Of a DNA stretch of 64,000 nucleotides, positions 18,203 to 26,926 are shown piece after piece. Location: positions 186,001-250,000 of the forward strand of contig NZ_BMLT01000007.1 of NCBI RefSeq assembly GCF_014645375.1. Reading direction: 5' to 3'. The notes under the pieces are model-generated. The model saw nothing but the letters and a program-made list of their open reading frames with translations, did no database searches and was not told where the DNA came from. Both the position numbers and the translations under genes were made by a program. Position 1 is the first letter of the stretch. Every line of letters starts with the position of its first letter. This stretch comes from Marinobacterium nitratireducens (GTDB lineage Bacteria; Pseudomonadota; Gammaproteobacteria; Pseudomonadales; Balneatricaceae).

Positions 18203-19222
18203 CTAAGGTTCGGGAGCGGTAATCGAAGCGCGCCATTGCACCGGTGCGACCCCGAATTGAGCAATGAACCAGCGGGTGAAGGAGCTCGGCATACCGTAAC
18301 CCAGCAGGTCGGCGATCTGGCTCATGGAGTAACTTTCGTTTTCCATGTAGCGCATCACAAGCTCGCGGCGCACGCTGTTGATCAGGTTCGAGAAGGTTTC
18401 GTCGTGCTCCGCCAGCCGACGCTGCAGCGAGCGCACGTTCATGCCGAGGGCTTCTGCAATCTGCTCGATACTGGCGCGCCCCATCGGCAACAGCAGATAG
18501 ATCGCCTTGCGCACATCGAGCACCACCGAACGCGCGTCCGTCACGGCCAGCGAGTCGACATAGTGCTGGGCGAAACGCGCGAGCGCGGAATCGGCAAGCG
18601 GGTTCGGTTTGTCGAGATCCGCGGCGGCGCAGACGATGCCGTTGAACTCGGCGCCGAACTCGAGGTTGCAGCGGAACAGGCGACGGTGCAGATGCAGGTC
18701 GGCGGGCGCCTCATGGGTGAAGTTGACGCTGTGTGGACGCCAGTTCGCACCGAGCAGGGCACCCGAAAGGCGGTACATGATACCGATGGCCAGTTCGATC
18801 GCCTGCCGGGTCGGCATCGGCACATCGGTCACGACCTCTTCGCGTATGATCACCGTCCTGCCGGCCTCTTCCAGGTATACCGCCAGCGCCTCGTTAAGCA
18901 TATGACGGTACTGCACGGTGGTCCTGATGGCGTCTCGCAGCGTTGGCTGATGCATCAGCATCAGGCTGATGGCGCCGAAATCCGCCAGCTGGCGCGACTC
19001 CGCCATTCGAAGTCCAAAGGTCTGACAGCCGCTTTCCCGCGCCGACTCTTCGAGCAGCGTGACCGCCGCGACCGTCGGAATGCGCTGTTCCGGCTGCTCG
19101 ATCAAGGCTTTGCTCAACCCGACCCGCCGCAACATCTCATGGGGATTTAACCCCAGATGCTGCGCCACTTCGATGTAGTTTGTGAGCACTCCCGCTCTGG
19201 TCAATGCGGCCATATTGGGCAC
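18203..19222 (-). CDS. AraC-family regulator with N-terminal arabinose-binding-like domain (OruR/ArgR type)
   Basis: A 339-aa regulator. The N-terminal ligand domain is of the Arabinose_bd type (PF12625-like), with FGLRMAESRQLADFGAISLMLMHQPTLRDAI. The C-terminal double HTH runs from about residue 235 (IEQIAEALGMNVRSLQRRLAE; MSQIADLLGYGMPSSFTRWF). It lies between the leftward acyl-CoA ligase and the rightward dioxygenase operon. Both promoters, and a third at 26 kb, carry TGTCAYNNAATGAAAA direct repeats of 21-22 bp period, the architecture expected for AraC-family sites. It is the obvious candidate activator. Confidence 0.9.
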   Translation of the reverse strand: MPNMAALTRAGVLTNYIEVAQHLGLNPHEMLRRVGLSKALIEQPEQRIPTVAAVTLLEESARESGCQTFGLRMAESRQLADFGAISLMLMHQPTLRDAIRTTVQYRHMLNEALAVYLEEAGRTVIIREEVVTDVPMPTRQAIELAIGIMYRLSGALLGANWRPHSVNFTHEAPADLHLHRRLFRCNLEFGAEFNGIVCAAADLDKPNPLADSALARFAQHYVDSLAVTDARSVVLDVRKAIYLLLPMGRASIEQIAEALGMNVRSLQRRLAEHDETFSNLINSVRRELVMRYMENESYSMSQIADLLGYGMPSSFTRWFIAQFGVAPVQWRASITAPEP

Positions 19223-19303
19223 CTTTGCCGAATTCAGTTCGCGTCTATCAAAACCTTAAACACCCGCCCCGGGCAACCGGCGGCGCGAGTTATAGAGATA
19301 AGC

Positions 19304-19340
19304 TGTCATGCAATGAAAAGCAACTGTCACCTAATGAAAA
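19304..19340 (+). promoter_or_regulatory. Direct-repeat AraC-type operator of the dioxygenase operon
   Basis: Two copies, TGTCATGCAATGAAAA (19304-19319) and TGTCACCTAATGAAAA (19325-19340), are in direct repeat with 21-bp period. They are followed 22 bp after the second copy by TACATT, a possible -10. This places the proximal site over the -35, as in activator-dependent AraC-family promoters. Confidence 0.8.
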
Positions 19341-19427
19341 GCATACTGCTGACCGCTCCCCTACATTCGAATACAACGGAGAGGCGCAACTGCAGCCATT
19401 CACAAAAACAAAGACTGGAGAACAGGT

Positions 19428-20408
19428 ATGGCCAAAGCCGTACGATTTTACGAAACCGGTAGCCCCGACGTCATGCGCTATGAGGACATCGAGGTGGGAG
19501 AACCAGCCCCCGACGAAGTGCGTGTCCGTCATGTCGCCGTTGGCCTGAACTATGCCGACACCTATTTTCGCGACGGTACCTATCCGATACCGCTGCCGAA
19601 CGGCATCGGCGTGGAGGCCGCCGGCGTGGTCGTGGCAACCGGCACCAATGTCAGCAATGTCGCCGTTGGCGACCGCGTCACCTACACCGGCTTCATCAAT
19701 ACCCTTGGCGCCTACTGCACCGAGCGTCTGGTGCCGGCGGCGCCCCTGATCAAGCTTCCGGATACCATCTCGTTCGAGACCGCCGCGGCGATGACCATGC
19801 GCGGCCTTACCTCCGCGTACCTGATGCGCCGCATCTACGACTTCAAGGCCGGCGACAGCATCCTGCTGCACGCCGCCGCCGGCGGCGTCGGGCTGATCGT
19901 ATCCCAGTGGGCGAAACTGCTGGGGCTGACCGTGATAGGCACCGTGTCCACCGACGCCAAGGCGGAGGTCGCCCTGGCCCACGGCTGCGATCATGTCATT
20001 AACTACAGCCACGAGGATGTCGCCGCCCGGGTGCGCGAACTGACCGACGGCGTCGGTGTCAACGTGGTGTTCGACAGCGTCGGCCGGGATACCTTCGAGG
20101 CGTCTCTGAATTCCCTCCGGCGCCGGGGGCTGATGGTCTGCGTCGGTACCGCATCCGGCACCATCCCGCCGTTCGATCCGCAGCTACTGGCGATGAAGGG
20201 GTCGCTGTACCTGACCCGTCCCGCCCTGGCCGACTACATCGCGGACCCCGCCGAAAAGGCGGCTCTGGCCGGCGAGCTGTTCGATCACGTCGGCAGCGGC
20301 CGCATCAGGATCGAGATCAACCAGCACTACGCGCTGGAAGATGCCGTCCAGGCTCACCGAGACCTTGAAGCCCGCAAAACCACTGGTTCGTCGATCTTCA
20401 TCATCTGA
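19428..20408 (+). CDS. Zinc-free quinone oxidoreductase (MDR family)
   Basis: A 326-aa NADPH:quinone reductase-type medium-chain dehydrogenase/reductase. The catalytic N-domain starts MAKAVRFYETGSPDVMRYED. The Rossmann domain contains HAAAGGVGLIVSQWAKLLG, the hallmark of the quinone-reductase branch, and no structural-zinc Cys cluster is present. It is the first gene of the seven-gene operon behind the AraC direct repeats. Family members reduce quinones or the double bond of enones and enoyl thioesters; the substrate here is unknown. Confidence 0.9.
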   Translation: MAKAVRFYETGSPDVMRYEDIEVGEPAPDEVRVRHVAVGLNYADTYFRDGTYPIPLPNGIGVEAAGVVVATGTNVSNVAVGDRVTYTGFINTLGAYCTERLVPAAPLIKLPDTISFETAAAMTMRGLTSAYLMRRIYDFKAGDSILLHAAAGGVGLIVSQWAKLLGLTVIGTVSTDAKAEVALAHGCDHVINYSHEDVAARVRELTDGVGVNVVFDSVGRDTFEASLNSLRRRGLMVCVGTASGTIPPFDPQLLAMKGSLYLTRPALADYIADPAEKAALAGELFDHVGSGRIRIEINQHYALEDAVQAHRDLEARKTTGSSIFII

Positions 20409-20419
20409 GGAAACAAGCC

Positions 20420-21268
20420 ATGCGTGTAGAACCGCTTACCTGCGCGATCGGCGCGGAACTCGTCGATGTCAATCTAGCCGCCGCCGTCACGGATAACGGC
20501 CTGTTCGACGAGATCCGCGCCCTCCTGCTCGAGCACAAGGTGCTGTTTCTGCGGGATCAGACGATCAGCCGCGCCGAGCACGTCGCCTTCGCACGACGCT
20601 TCGGCGAGCTGGAAGACCATCCGGTCGCCGGCAGCGATCCGGAGAATCCAGGACTCGTGCGCATCTACAAAACGCCGGATCAGCCCAACGACCGTTACGA
20701 GAACGCCTGGCACACCGACGCCACCTGGCGCGAAGCGCCGCCGCTCGGCTGTGTGTTGCGCTGCGTGGAATGTCCGCCGGTCGGCGGCGATACCATGTGG
20801 GCCAACATGGCGCTCGCCTACGAGAAACTGCCGGACGACATCAAGCGCAGGATCGCCGACCTGCGTGCGCGGCACAGTATCGAGGCCACGTTCGGCGCCG
20901 CCATGCCGATCGAGAAGCGCCTGGCGCTGAAGGCGCAGTATCCCGACCCGGAGCATCCCGTCGTACGCACCCATCCGGAGACCGGCGAAAAGGTGCTGTA
21001 CGTCAACGCCTTCACCACCCACTTCACCAACTACCACCGGCCCGAGAATATCCGCTACGGCCAGGATTTCGCCCCCGGCGCGGCCGAGTTGCTGCAGTAC
21101 CTGATTCGACAGGCGTTCAACCCCGAGTATCAGGTGCGCTGGCGCTGGAAGCCCAACAGCGTGGCGATCTGGGACAACCGCTCGACCCAGCACTACGCCG
21201 TCATGGACTACCCGCCGTGCCACCGCAAGATGGAGCGCGCCGGCATCGTCGGCGACAAACCTTACTGA
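20420..21268 (+). CDS. TauD/TfdA-family Fe(II)/2-oxoglutarate dioxygenase
   Basis: A 282-aa oxygenase that couples 2-oxoglutarate decarboxylation to hydroxylation of a substrate. The metal triad is visible: H98-x-D100 in NAWHTDATW, and H258 in RSTQHYAVMDY. R269 (CHRKMER) is the likely 2-oxoglutarate carboxylate ligand. Relatives release sulfite from taurine and alkylsulfonates or cleave aryloxy ethers and quaternary amines. The YeiH-type transporter at the end of this operon makes a sulfonate or sulfate ester substrate attractive, but this is inference. Confidence 0.92.
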   Translation: MRVEPLTCAIGAELVDVNLAAAVTDNGLFDEIRALLLEHKVLFLRDQTISRAEHVAFARRFGELEDHPVAGSDPENPGLVRIYKTPDQPNDRYENAWHTDATWREAPPLGCVLRCVECPPVGGDTMWANMALAYEKLPDDIKRRIADLRARHSIEATFGAAMPIEKRLALKAQYPDPEHPVVRTHPETGEKVLYVNAFTTHFTNYHRPENIRYGQDFAPGAAELLQYLIRQAFNPEYQVRWRWKPNSVAIWDNRSTQHYAVMDYPPCHRKMERAGIVGDKPY

Positions 21269-21342
21269 TCCCGCATCGCTTCACGCCTGCCCGATACCGC
21301 GCGGTGCGGTATCGGGTGCCATTGAAGAACCAGGAGACACCC

Positions 21343-22398
21343 ATGCAATTTCTAGACGATTCTCTGCACCCGCAGAATCAGGATAAAGTCGTAATCACGG
21401 TCGCGCCCTACGGACCGGAATGGATGCCGGAAGACTTCCCGGAAGATATCCCGGTGACCATGGACGAGCAGATCCAAAAAGCCGTCGATTGCTACGAAGC
21501 CGGTGCGACGGTACTGCACCTGCACGTACGGGAGCTGGACGGCAAGGGTTCCAAGCGTCTGTCCAAGTTCAATGAACTGATCGCCGGCGTCCGTGAAGCC
21601 GTACCCGAGATGATCATCCAGGTTGGTGGTTCCATCTCGTTCGCACCGGAAAGCGACGGCGAAGCGGCCAAGTGGCTGTCGGACGATACCCGCCACATGC
21701 TGGCGGAGCTGACCCCCAAGCCGGACCAGGTCACCGTCGCCATCAACACCGTGCAGATGAACATCACCGAGCTGATGAACGAGGACGAAGTCGGCGGCAC
21801 CAGCCTGTGCGAACCGGTCTACTGGGAAGCATATCGCGAAATGACGGTGCCGGCGGGTCCCGCCTGGGTCGAGGAGCACCTGCGCCGCCTGCAGGCCTCC
21901 GGTATCCAGCCCCACTTCCAGCTGACCGGCATGCACTCGCTGGAAACCCTCGAGCGGCTGGTGCGCCGCGGCGTCTACCGCGGCCCCCTCAATCTCACCT
22001 GGGTCGGTATCGGCGGCGGTTTCGACGGTCCGAACCCCTACAACTTCATGGAGTTCATCCGCCGCGCGCCGGACGGTGCCTGCCTGACGCTTGAATCGTT
22101 GATGAAGAATGTACTGCCGATCAACACCGTCGCCATGGCGCTGGGCCTTCACCCGCGCTGCGGCATCGAGGACACCCTGATCGACCAGCACGGCAACCGC
22201 ATGACCTCGGTGGAGCAGATCCACCAGCTGGTCCGCATCGCCCGGGAATTGGGCCGCGAAGTGGCCAGCGGCCCGGAAGCGCGCGAGATTTACAAGATCG
22301 GCACCTGGTACAAGGACGCCGACGAGACACTGGCGGCCAACGGCCTGGCGCCGAACCGTCGACCGGGACAGAAAAACGTGCCGTTGCGCGGCCGCTAG
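21343..22398 (+). CDS. BKACE (DUF849) beta-keto acid cleavage enzyme
   Basis: A 351-aa TIM-barrel protein of the DUF849 family. Known members are Zn-dependent and condense a beta-keto acid with acetyl-CoA, giving acetoacetate and a shortened acyl-CoA. Zn-ligand motifs visible are GATVLHLHVRE near the N-terminus and the LGLHPRCGIEDT segment late in the chain, the latter differing from the commoner GNHVRVGLED. It is longer than most members (about 280-310 residues), with an acidic N-terminal extension. The start is the ATG at 21343 after AGGAG. The beta-keto acid is presumably generated by the preceding oxidoreductases. Confidence 0.87.
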   Translation: MQFLDDSLHPQNQDKVVITVAPYGPEWMPEDFPEDIPVTMDEQIQKAVDCYEAGATVLHLHVRELDGKGSKRLSKFNELIAGVREAVPEMIIQVGGSISFAPESDGEAAKWLSDDTRHMLAELTPKPDQVTVAINTVQMNITELMNEDEVGGTSLCEPVYWEAYREMTVPAGPAWVEEHLRRLQASGIQPHFQLTGMHSLETLERLVRRGVYRGPLNLTWVGIGGGFDGPNPYNFMEFIRRAPDGACLTLESLMKNVLPINTVAMALGLHPRCGIEDTLIDQHGNRMTSVEQIHQLVRIARELGREVASGPEAREIYKIGTWYKDADETLAANGLAPNRRPGQKNVPLRGR

Positions 22399-22500
22399 CC
22401 GGATAGCGCCGTCGCCGGGAACGGAATACCGCGATTGACGGTCCCGGCGACGGTTCACCAAACTGCACCCGCAATAACAATAATTAAAAGAGGAAGTCTC

Positions 22501-23826
22501 ATGGCCCACTACGTAGCACAGGACGATGCCGAGGACGTGTCCGGCTATGTGCCTCGCCCCTACGCCTGGATCGTCTTCGCCCTGACGTTCGGACTGTTGA
22601 TCTCCGACTACATGTCCCGCCAGGTCCTCAACGCCGTCTTTCCCCTGCTGAAGGGTGAATGGACCCTGACCGACTACCAGTTAGGACTGCTCAGCGGCAT
22701 CGTCGCACTGATGGTCGGCCTGCTGACCTTTCCGCTGTCACTGGCCGCCGACCGCTGGGGCCGCGTCAAGAGCCTGGCGCTGATGGCCGGCCTCTGGAGT
22801 CTTGCGACCCTGGGCTGCGCCCTCGCCCAGACCTACGAGCAGATGTTTGTCGCCCGCTTTCTGGTCGGCGTCGGCGAAGCCGCCTACGGCAGCGTCGGGA
22901 TTGCCGTCGTGCTGTCCGTCTTCCCCAAGCGCCTGCGCGCGACCCTGGCCGCAGCCTTCATGGCCGGCGGCATGTTCGGCTCGGTGCTGGGTGTCGGCCT
23001 CGGCGGCCTGCTGGCCGCACACCTGGGCTGGCGCTGGGCATTTGGCGGCATGGCGCTGTTCGGACTGTGCCTGGCGATGCTCTATCCCATTGTCGTGCGC
23101 GAGAAGCGCATCGCTCCGCGACGCCCCCGGGTACGGCCGCGCGACAAAGCGGCCGGACATCCGCTGCGGACCCTGTTCGGCTGCCGCTCGGTGCTCTGCG
23201 CCTATGTTGGCAGCGGCCTGCAACTGTTCGTCGCCGGCACCATGATCGTCTGGATTCCCAGTTACCTGAACCGCTATTACGACATGAGCACGGACAAGGC
23301 CGGCGCTTTCGCCGCCGTCATTCTGCTGTGCAGCGGCGCAGGCATGATCCTGTGCGGCATGCTCAGCGACCGGATGTGCCAGCAGTCGCCATCGCGCAAG
23401 ATCTCCCTTGCCATCACTTACTGCCTTGGCAGCTGCGTGCTGCTGTCGCTGGCCTTCGCGCTGCCCCACGGCACCGGACAATTGCTGTTGCTCGCCCTAG
23501 GCATGATGTTGGCGGCAGGCACCAATGGCCCCTCCAGCGCGATGGTCGCCAACCTGACCCACTACTCGGTCCACGGCACCGCCTTCGCGACCCTGACGCT
23601 GGTCAACAACCTGCTGGGACTGGCGCCGGGCCCCTTTATCACCGGCAAGGTATCGGACCTGATCGGACTTCAGGCCGCCTTTCAACTGGTGCCGCTGGTC
23701 AGCATTGCCGCGGCGGCTGTCTTTTTTTACGCGAAACGCAGTTATCTGAAGGATATCGCCCGGGGTTCAAGCCCAAAGTCTGAAGCCGTGGCGATGAAAG
23801 CAGAAGCCGCGGAGACCCCGACATGA
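22501..23826 (+). CDS. MFS transporter
   Basis: A 441-aa major facilitator with about 12 helices. The motif-A loop between helices 2 and 3 is seen as SLAADRWGRVKSLALM, and GVGEAAYGSVGIAV matches the fourth/fifth-helix pattern of organic-acid and aromatic-acid carriers. It lies inside the dioxygenase operon and its stop overlaps the next gene (ATGA region at 23823), so it probably imports the operon's substrate. Confidence 0.9.
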   Translation: MAHYVAQDDAEDVSGYVPRPYAWIVFALTFGLLISDYMSRQVLNAVFPLLKGEWTLTDYQLGLLSGIVALMVGLLTFPLSLAADRWGRVKSLALMAGLWSLATLGCALAQTYEQMFVARFLVGVGEAAYGSVGIAVVLSVFPKRLRATLAAAFMAGGMFGSVLGVGLGGLLAAHLGWRWAFGGMALFGLCLAMLYPIVVREKRIAPRRPRVRPRDKAAGHPLRTLFGCRSVLCAYVGSGLQLFVAGTMIVWIPSYLNRYYDMSTDKAGAFAAVILLCSGAGMILCGMLSDRMCQQSPSRKISLAITYCLGSCVLLSLAFALPHGTGQLLLLALGMMLAAGTNGPSSAMVANLTHYSVHGTAFATLTLVNNLLGLAPGPFITGKVSDLIGLQAAFQLVPLVSIAAAAVFFYAKRSYLKDIARGSSPKSEAVAMKAEAAETPT

Positions 23827-24491
23827 CCCCAAAACTGTCCATCGACGTCTACTTCGACTTCATCTGTCCCTGGTGCCTGATCGGCAAGCGGAAGCTGGAA
23901 CTGGCGCTTGCCGGGTTGCATGCCGACCACCCCGGGATCGACGTCGAGATCCGCTGGCAGGGCGTCCAGCTGCTGCAGGACCTGCCGATAGAGGGTGAGC
24001 CCTTCGACGCCTTTTATCGCAACCGTTTGGGCAGTGCCGAAGCCGTCGCCCGGCGTCAGCATCAGGTCCGGCAGGCCGCAGCTGACGCCGGCGTCGCCAT
24101 CGACCTGGCCAGCATCCGCAGAATGCCGAATACTGCCGCCGCGCACCGGCTGTTCGCCCATGCCGGTACCCTCGGCACGACCGCACAGCGTGATGCCCTG
24201 CTGGAGCGTTTGTTCAGCGCTTATTTCCAGCGCGGCGAAGACCTGGGGGACCCGGCGACGCTCTCGCGCATCATGCAGGAATGCGGCTTCCCGACGGACG
24301 GTATCGACCCCCTGCTGCGCGGCAACGGCGGACGCTTCGTCCCGGCGTTTCCGGATACCGGCCCCGCGATGGTGCCGCTGTTCGTCATCAACGGGAAATA
24401 CCGGATTTCAGGCGCGCAACCGGCCGACGTGCTGGAGGGTGCCCTGTACGGCGCACTGGCGCCTGCCGAAGCGGGAGGCCGAACGGCATGA
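23823..24491 (+). CDS. DsbA-family/FrnE-like thiol oxidoreductase
   Basis: A 222-aa cytosolic thioredoxin-fold protein (no signal peptide) with active site C15-P-W-C18 right after the first beta strand (DVYFDFICPWCLIGKRKLE). This is the FrnE/2-hydroxychromene-2-carboxylate-isomerase branch. Such proteins act as glutathione- or CoA-linked isomerases or as disulfide oxidoreductases. It overlaps both neighbours by 4 bp, so it is translationally linked with the MFS transporter and the Rieske protein. Confidence 0.88.
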   Translation: MTPKLSIDVYFDFICPWCLIGKRKLELALAGLHADHPGIDVEIRWQGVQLLQDLPIEGEPFDAFYRNRLGSAEAVARRQHQVRQAAADAGVAIDLASIRRMPNTAAAHRLFAHAGTLGTTAQRDALLERLFSAYFQRGEDLGDPATLSRIMQECGFPTDGIDPLLRGNGGRFVPAFPDTGPAMVPLFVINGKYRISGAQPADVLEGALYGALAPAEAGGRTA

Positions 24492-24811
24492 CCCGGTGTT
24501 ACGAAATACCGTCCGAGAAAATCCCTGCGAGGGGCAGCCGGTCGCTGCTGTGGATCGATGACGGCTGCGTCGCGCTGTTCAATGTCGACGGCGAACTTTA
24601 TGCCATCGACGACAGTTGCCCCCACCAGGGCGCATCGCTCGCCGGCGGGCGGCTCGAGGGGCGCACGATTCAATGCTGCGCCCACGGCCTGCGTTACGAC
24701 CTGGCGAGCGGGTACCTGTTTAATTCAACCAACGTCAGAGTCGCCACCTACCCCATTGAGCGCAGGGGTGACCGAATTTACCTGGTTCTGGCAGAGGATA
24801 ATGCGCCATGA
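24488..24811 (+). CDS. Rieske-type [2Fe-2S] ferredoxin
   Basis: A 107-aa single-domain protein with the full Rieske ligand set C44-x-H46 (DSCPHQG) and C63-x2-H66 (QCCAHGLRYD). This is the layout of soluble ferredoxins that feed electrons to oxygenases. The start is the ATG at 24488, overlapping the preceding stop. No Rieske-type terminal oxygenase is encoded beside it, so its partner is unclear. It overlaps the following gene by 4 bp. Confidence 0.92.
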   Translation: MTRCYEIPSEKIPARGSRSLLWIDDGCVALFNVDGELYAIDDSCPHQGASLAGGRLEGRTIQCCAHGLRYDLASGYLFNSTNVRVATYPIERRGDRIYLVLAEDNAP

Positions 24812-25818
24812 ATACCGCCGCTGTTGCCTGTTTCCCGGACCGGGCGCGTCAATACGCGCCTGGCTTTGCTGTCAGCCTGATCGTCGCCGCCGCCGCCAGC
24901 TTTCTATCCGAGCATTATGGCGCCCCCGTCATGCTCTTCGCCCTGCTGCTGGGTATGGCACTGAGCTTTCTTGCCTCCGACGAAAAGTGCCGGCCCGGCA
25001 TCGAATTCACCGCCCGCTCGGTGCTGCGCATCGGTGTAGCCCTGCTCGGGATGCGTATCACCCTGGAGCAGATCGCGGCGCTGGGCTGGCAACCGGTGGC
25101 ACTGGTGGTCGGCCTCGTTGTACTGACCATCCTGGTGTCCGTGCTGGCGGCCCGGGCGCTGGGATTCCAGCCACTGTTCGGTATGCTCACCGGCGGCGCC
25201 ACGGCCATCTGCGGCGCCTCGGCAGCCCTGGCGCTGGCCGCCGCCCTGCCCGGACACCCGCAGAAGGAGCGCGCCACCCTCTTTACCGTGATAGGGGTGT
25301 CGGCGCTGTCGACCCTGGCCATGATCCTCTACCCGATGATCACCCAGTACTTCGACCTTTCCCCCGAGCACGCCGGAATCTTCCTTGGCGGCACCATTCA
25401 CGATGTCGCCCAGGTGGTCGGCGCCGGTTACAGCCTGTCCACCGAGACCGGAGACACCGCGACCGTTGTGAAGCTGATGCGCGTGGCGATGCTGCTGCCG
25501 GTGATCCTCTGCGCGGCCATGATCACCCGCGCCCGGGGCGCCGAGCCCGGCGCCAAGCGCCCGCCGCTGCTGCCCTGGTTCGCGGTTGGCTTTATCCTGC
25601 TGGCGACCGTCAACAGCACCGGCTGGGTCGCGCCCGCGATCCAGGATCTCGGCAACGAGCTGTCGCGCTGGTGCCTGGTGATCGCCATCAGCGCCTTGGG
25701 CATGAAGACCCAGCTGAAGGAGCTGGCCAGCGTAGGTCTGAAGCCCATCCTGCTGATGATCGGCGAAACCGTCTTCCTCGCCGTGCTCGTGTTGCTGATG
25801 TTGCGCTGGGGCTTTTAG
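24808..25818 (+). CDS. YeiH/UPF0324-family putative sulfate or sulfite exporter
   Basis: A 336-aa membrane protein with about 10 helices of the UPF0324 family, often called putative sulfate exporter. Conserved GGATAICGASAALALA and FLGGTIHDVAQVVGAGYSLS segments are present. It is the last gene of the operon, overlapping the Rieske gene by 4 bp. In taurine and sulfonate catabolic clusters such transporters are thought to remove sulfite or sulfate. Here that role fits the TauD-type oxygenase but is unproven. Confidence 0.87.
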   Translation: MNTAAVACFPDRARQYAPGFAVSLIVAAAASFLSEHYGAPVMLFALLLGMALSFLASDEKCRPGIEFTARSVLRIGVALLGMRITLEQIAALGWQPVALVVGLVVLTILVSVLAARALGFQPLFGMLTGGATAICGASAALALAAALPGHPQKERATLFTVIGVSALSTLAMILYPMITQYFDLSPEHAGIFLGGTIHDVAQVVGAGYSLSTETGDTATVVKLMRVAMLLPVILCAAMITRARGAEPGAKRPPLLPWFAVGFILLATVNSTGWVAPAIQDLGNELSRWCLVIAISALGMKTQLKELASVGLKPILLMIGETVFLAVLVLLMLRWGF

Positions 25819-26185
25819 GCGAGAAAGGATTCCGCGCCGCCGGTTCGGCACAGGGACGTGCCAGTTTTAACTCAGGATGGCGTTCGATAGGCTCCGCCCC
25901 GCACCAGACCACCCTGCCTGCCCTACCGCTTTGACGCCAGGAAGCCCCCCGCTTCTTTTTACCGCCATTCCCACTTCTGAAAGTCCTTCCGCCCACAAGC
26001 GGCACCCGGTGCCTGCCGGTGCGGTTTCGGCTTGCCTGGCTGTCATCGAATGAAAACCATGTTGTCATCAAATGAAAATCAAAAGTCACCTAATGAAAAG
26101 CGCATCGGGCGCCGGAACCTTAATGTCAGGGGTATCGGTTTGCTGTTGCCGTCCATCCGCGAATCAACGAAACAAGGATCACCAC
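25819..26185 (+). other. Intergenic region with the third AraC-type repeat array
   Basis: 367 bp without a gene between the YeiH-type stop and the hydrolase start. The right third holds three direct repeats (entered separately). The left part, 25819-26040, shows no ORF and no convincing terminator, so some read-through into the next operon is possible. Confidence 0.6.
26041..26099 (+). promoter_or_regulatory. Triple direct-repeat AraC-type operator of the hydrolase/DUF1302 operon
   Basis: Copies are TGTCATCGAATGAAAA (26041-26056), TGTCATCAAATGAAAA (26063-26078) and AGTCACCTAATGAAAA (26084-26099), with periods of 22 and 21 bp. The third copy is followed 22 bp later by TAATGT as a possible -10, the same spacing as at the 19.3 kb promoter. 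Confidence 0.82.
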
Positions 26186-26764
26186 GTGCAAGACCAACTT
26201 TCCACGACAGTTCTGCCCACAACCGTATTGATAGTACCCGGGCTGCGCGACCACGTCGCCGAACACTGGCAAACGCTGCTCGCGGAGAAGCTGCCGCGGG
26301 TGCGTACGGTGCCACCGCTGGAAGCGAACAAGCTCAGCTGCGCCGCGCGCGTTGAGGCCATACAAGCCGAACTGGACCGGATCGACGGCCCCGTCATCCT
26401 GGTCGCCCACAGTGCCGGCGTTCTGATGGTCGCGCATTGGGCGGCGACCGCCCGGCGCCCGATAAAGGGTGCGCTGCTGGCCGCGCCTCCCGATCTCGAT
26501 GCGACCTGGCCGGACAACTACCCGACGCCGGACTCGCTGCGCGCGAACGGCTGGGCGCCGCTGCCGCGCGAGCCGCTGCCCTTCCCGAGCATTCTGGCCG
26601 CCAGCAGCAACGACTACCTGGCGAGCTTCGACGCCGCCGCCGCCCTGGCGAGGGACTGGAACAGCGAGCTCGTCGATCTCGGCGAGGTCGGGCACCTCAA
26701 CCCCGCGTCCGGCTTCGGCGAATGGCCCGAGGCCGAGGCGCTGATTCAACGACTGGAGGGCTGA
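26186..26764 (+). CDS. RBBP9/YdeN-type small serine hydrolase
   Basis: A 192-aa alpha/beta hydrolase. Nucleophile elbow HSAG is in VILVAHSAGVLMVAHWA, with an early GLRD oxyanion region (VLIVPGLRDHVAEHW) and a terminal His in GEVGHLNPASGFG; the acid is likely the Asp of ASSNDYLASFD. The start is a GTG at 26186 with AAGGA eight bases upstream. ATGs further upstream fall inside the regulatory repeats. It is the first gene behind the triple AraC element. It could open a lactone or ester before CoA activation; that is inference. Confidence 0.82.
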   Translation: MQDQLSTTVLPTTVLIVPGLRDHVAEHWQTLLAEKLPRVRTVPPLEANKLSCAARVEAIQAELDRIDGPVILVAHSAGVLMVAHWAATARRPIKGALLAAPPDLDATWPDNYPTPDSLRANGWAPLPREPLPFPSILAASSNDYLASFDAAAALARDWNSELVDLGEVGHLNPASGFGEWPEAEALIQRLEG

Positions 26765-26926
26765 GAGACCCGAACCAAACCTTCGGCGCGCGCCAACGGC
26801 CGCGTCGTTCCTGTGGCGCCCCGGTGTCCGACAGGCTGTAGAACCGGGACCTGCCGCGGCCCGCCGGCACGCGGGCCCGATGTAAAACGCTGTGAAAACA
26901 ACATAACAATAAGCGGAGTAACCTTC

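Noticed and set aside
19304-19340. CRISPR-like short repeat array
   Set aside because: Only two copies with 5-bp separation, and related copies at other promoters; the layout fits regulator sites, not repeat-spacer units.
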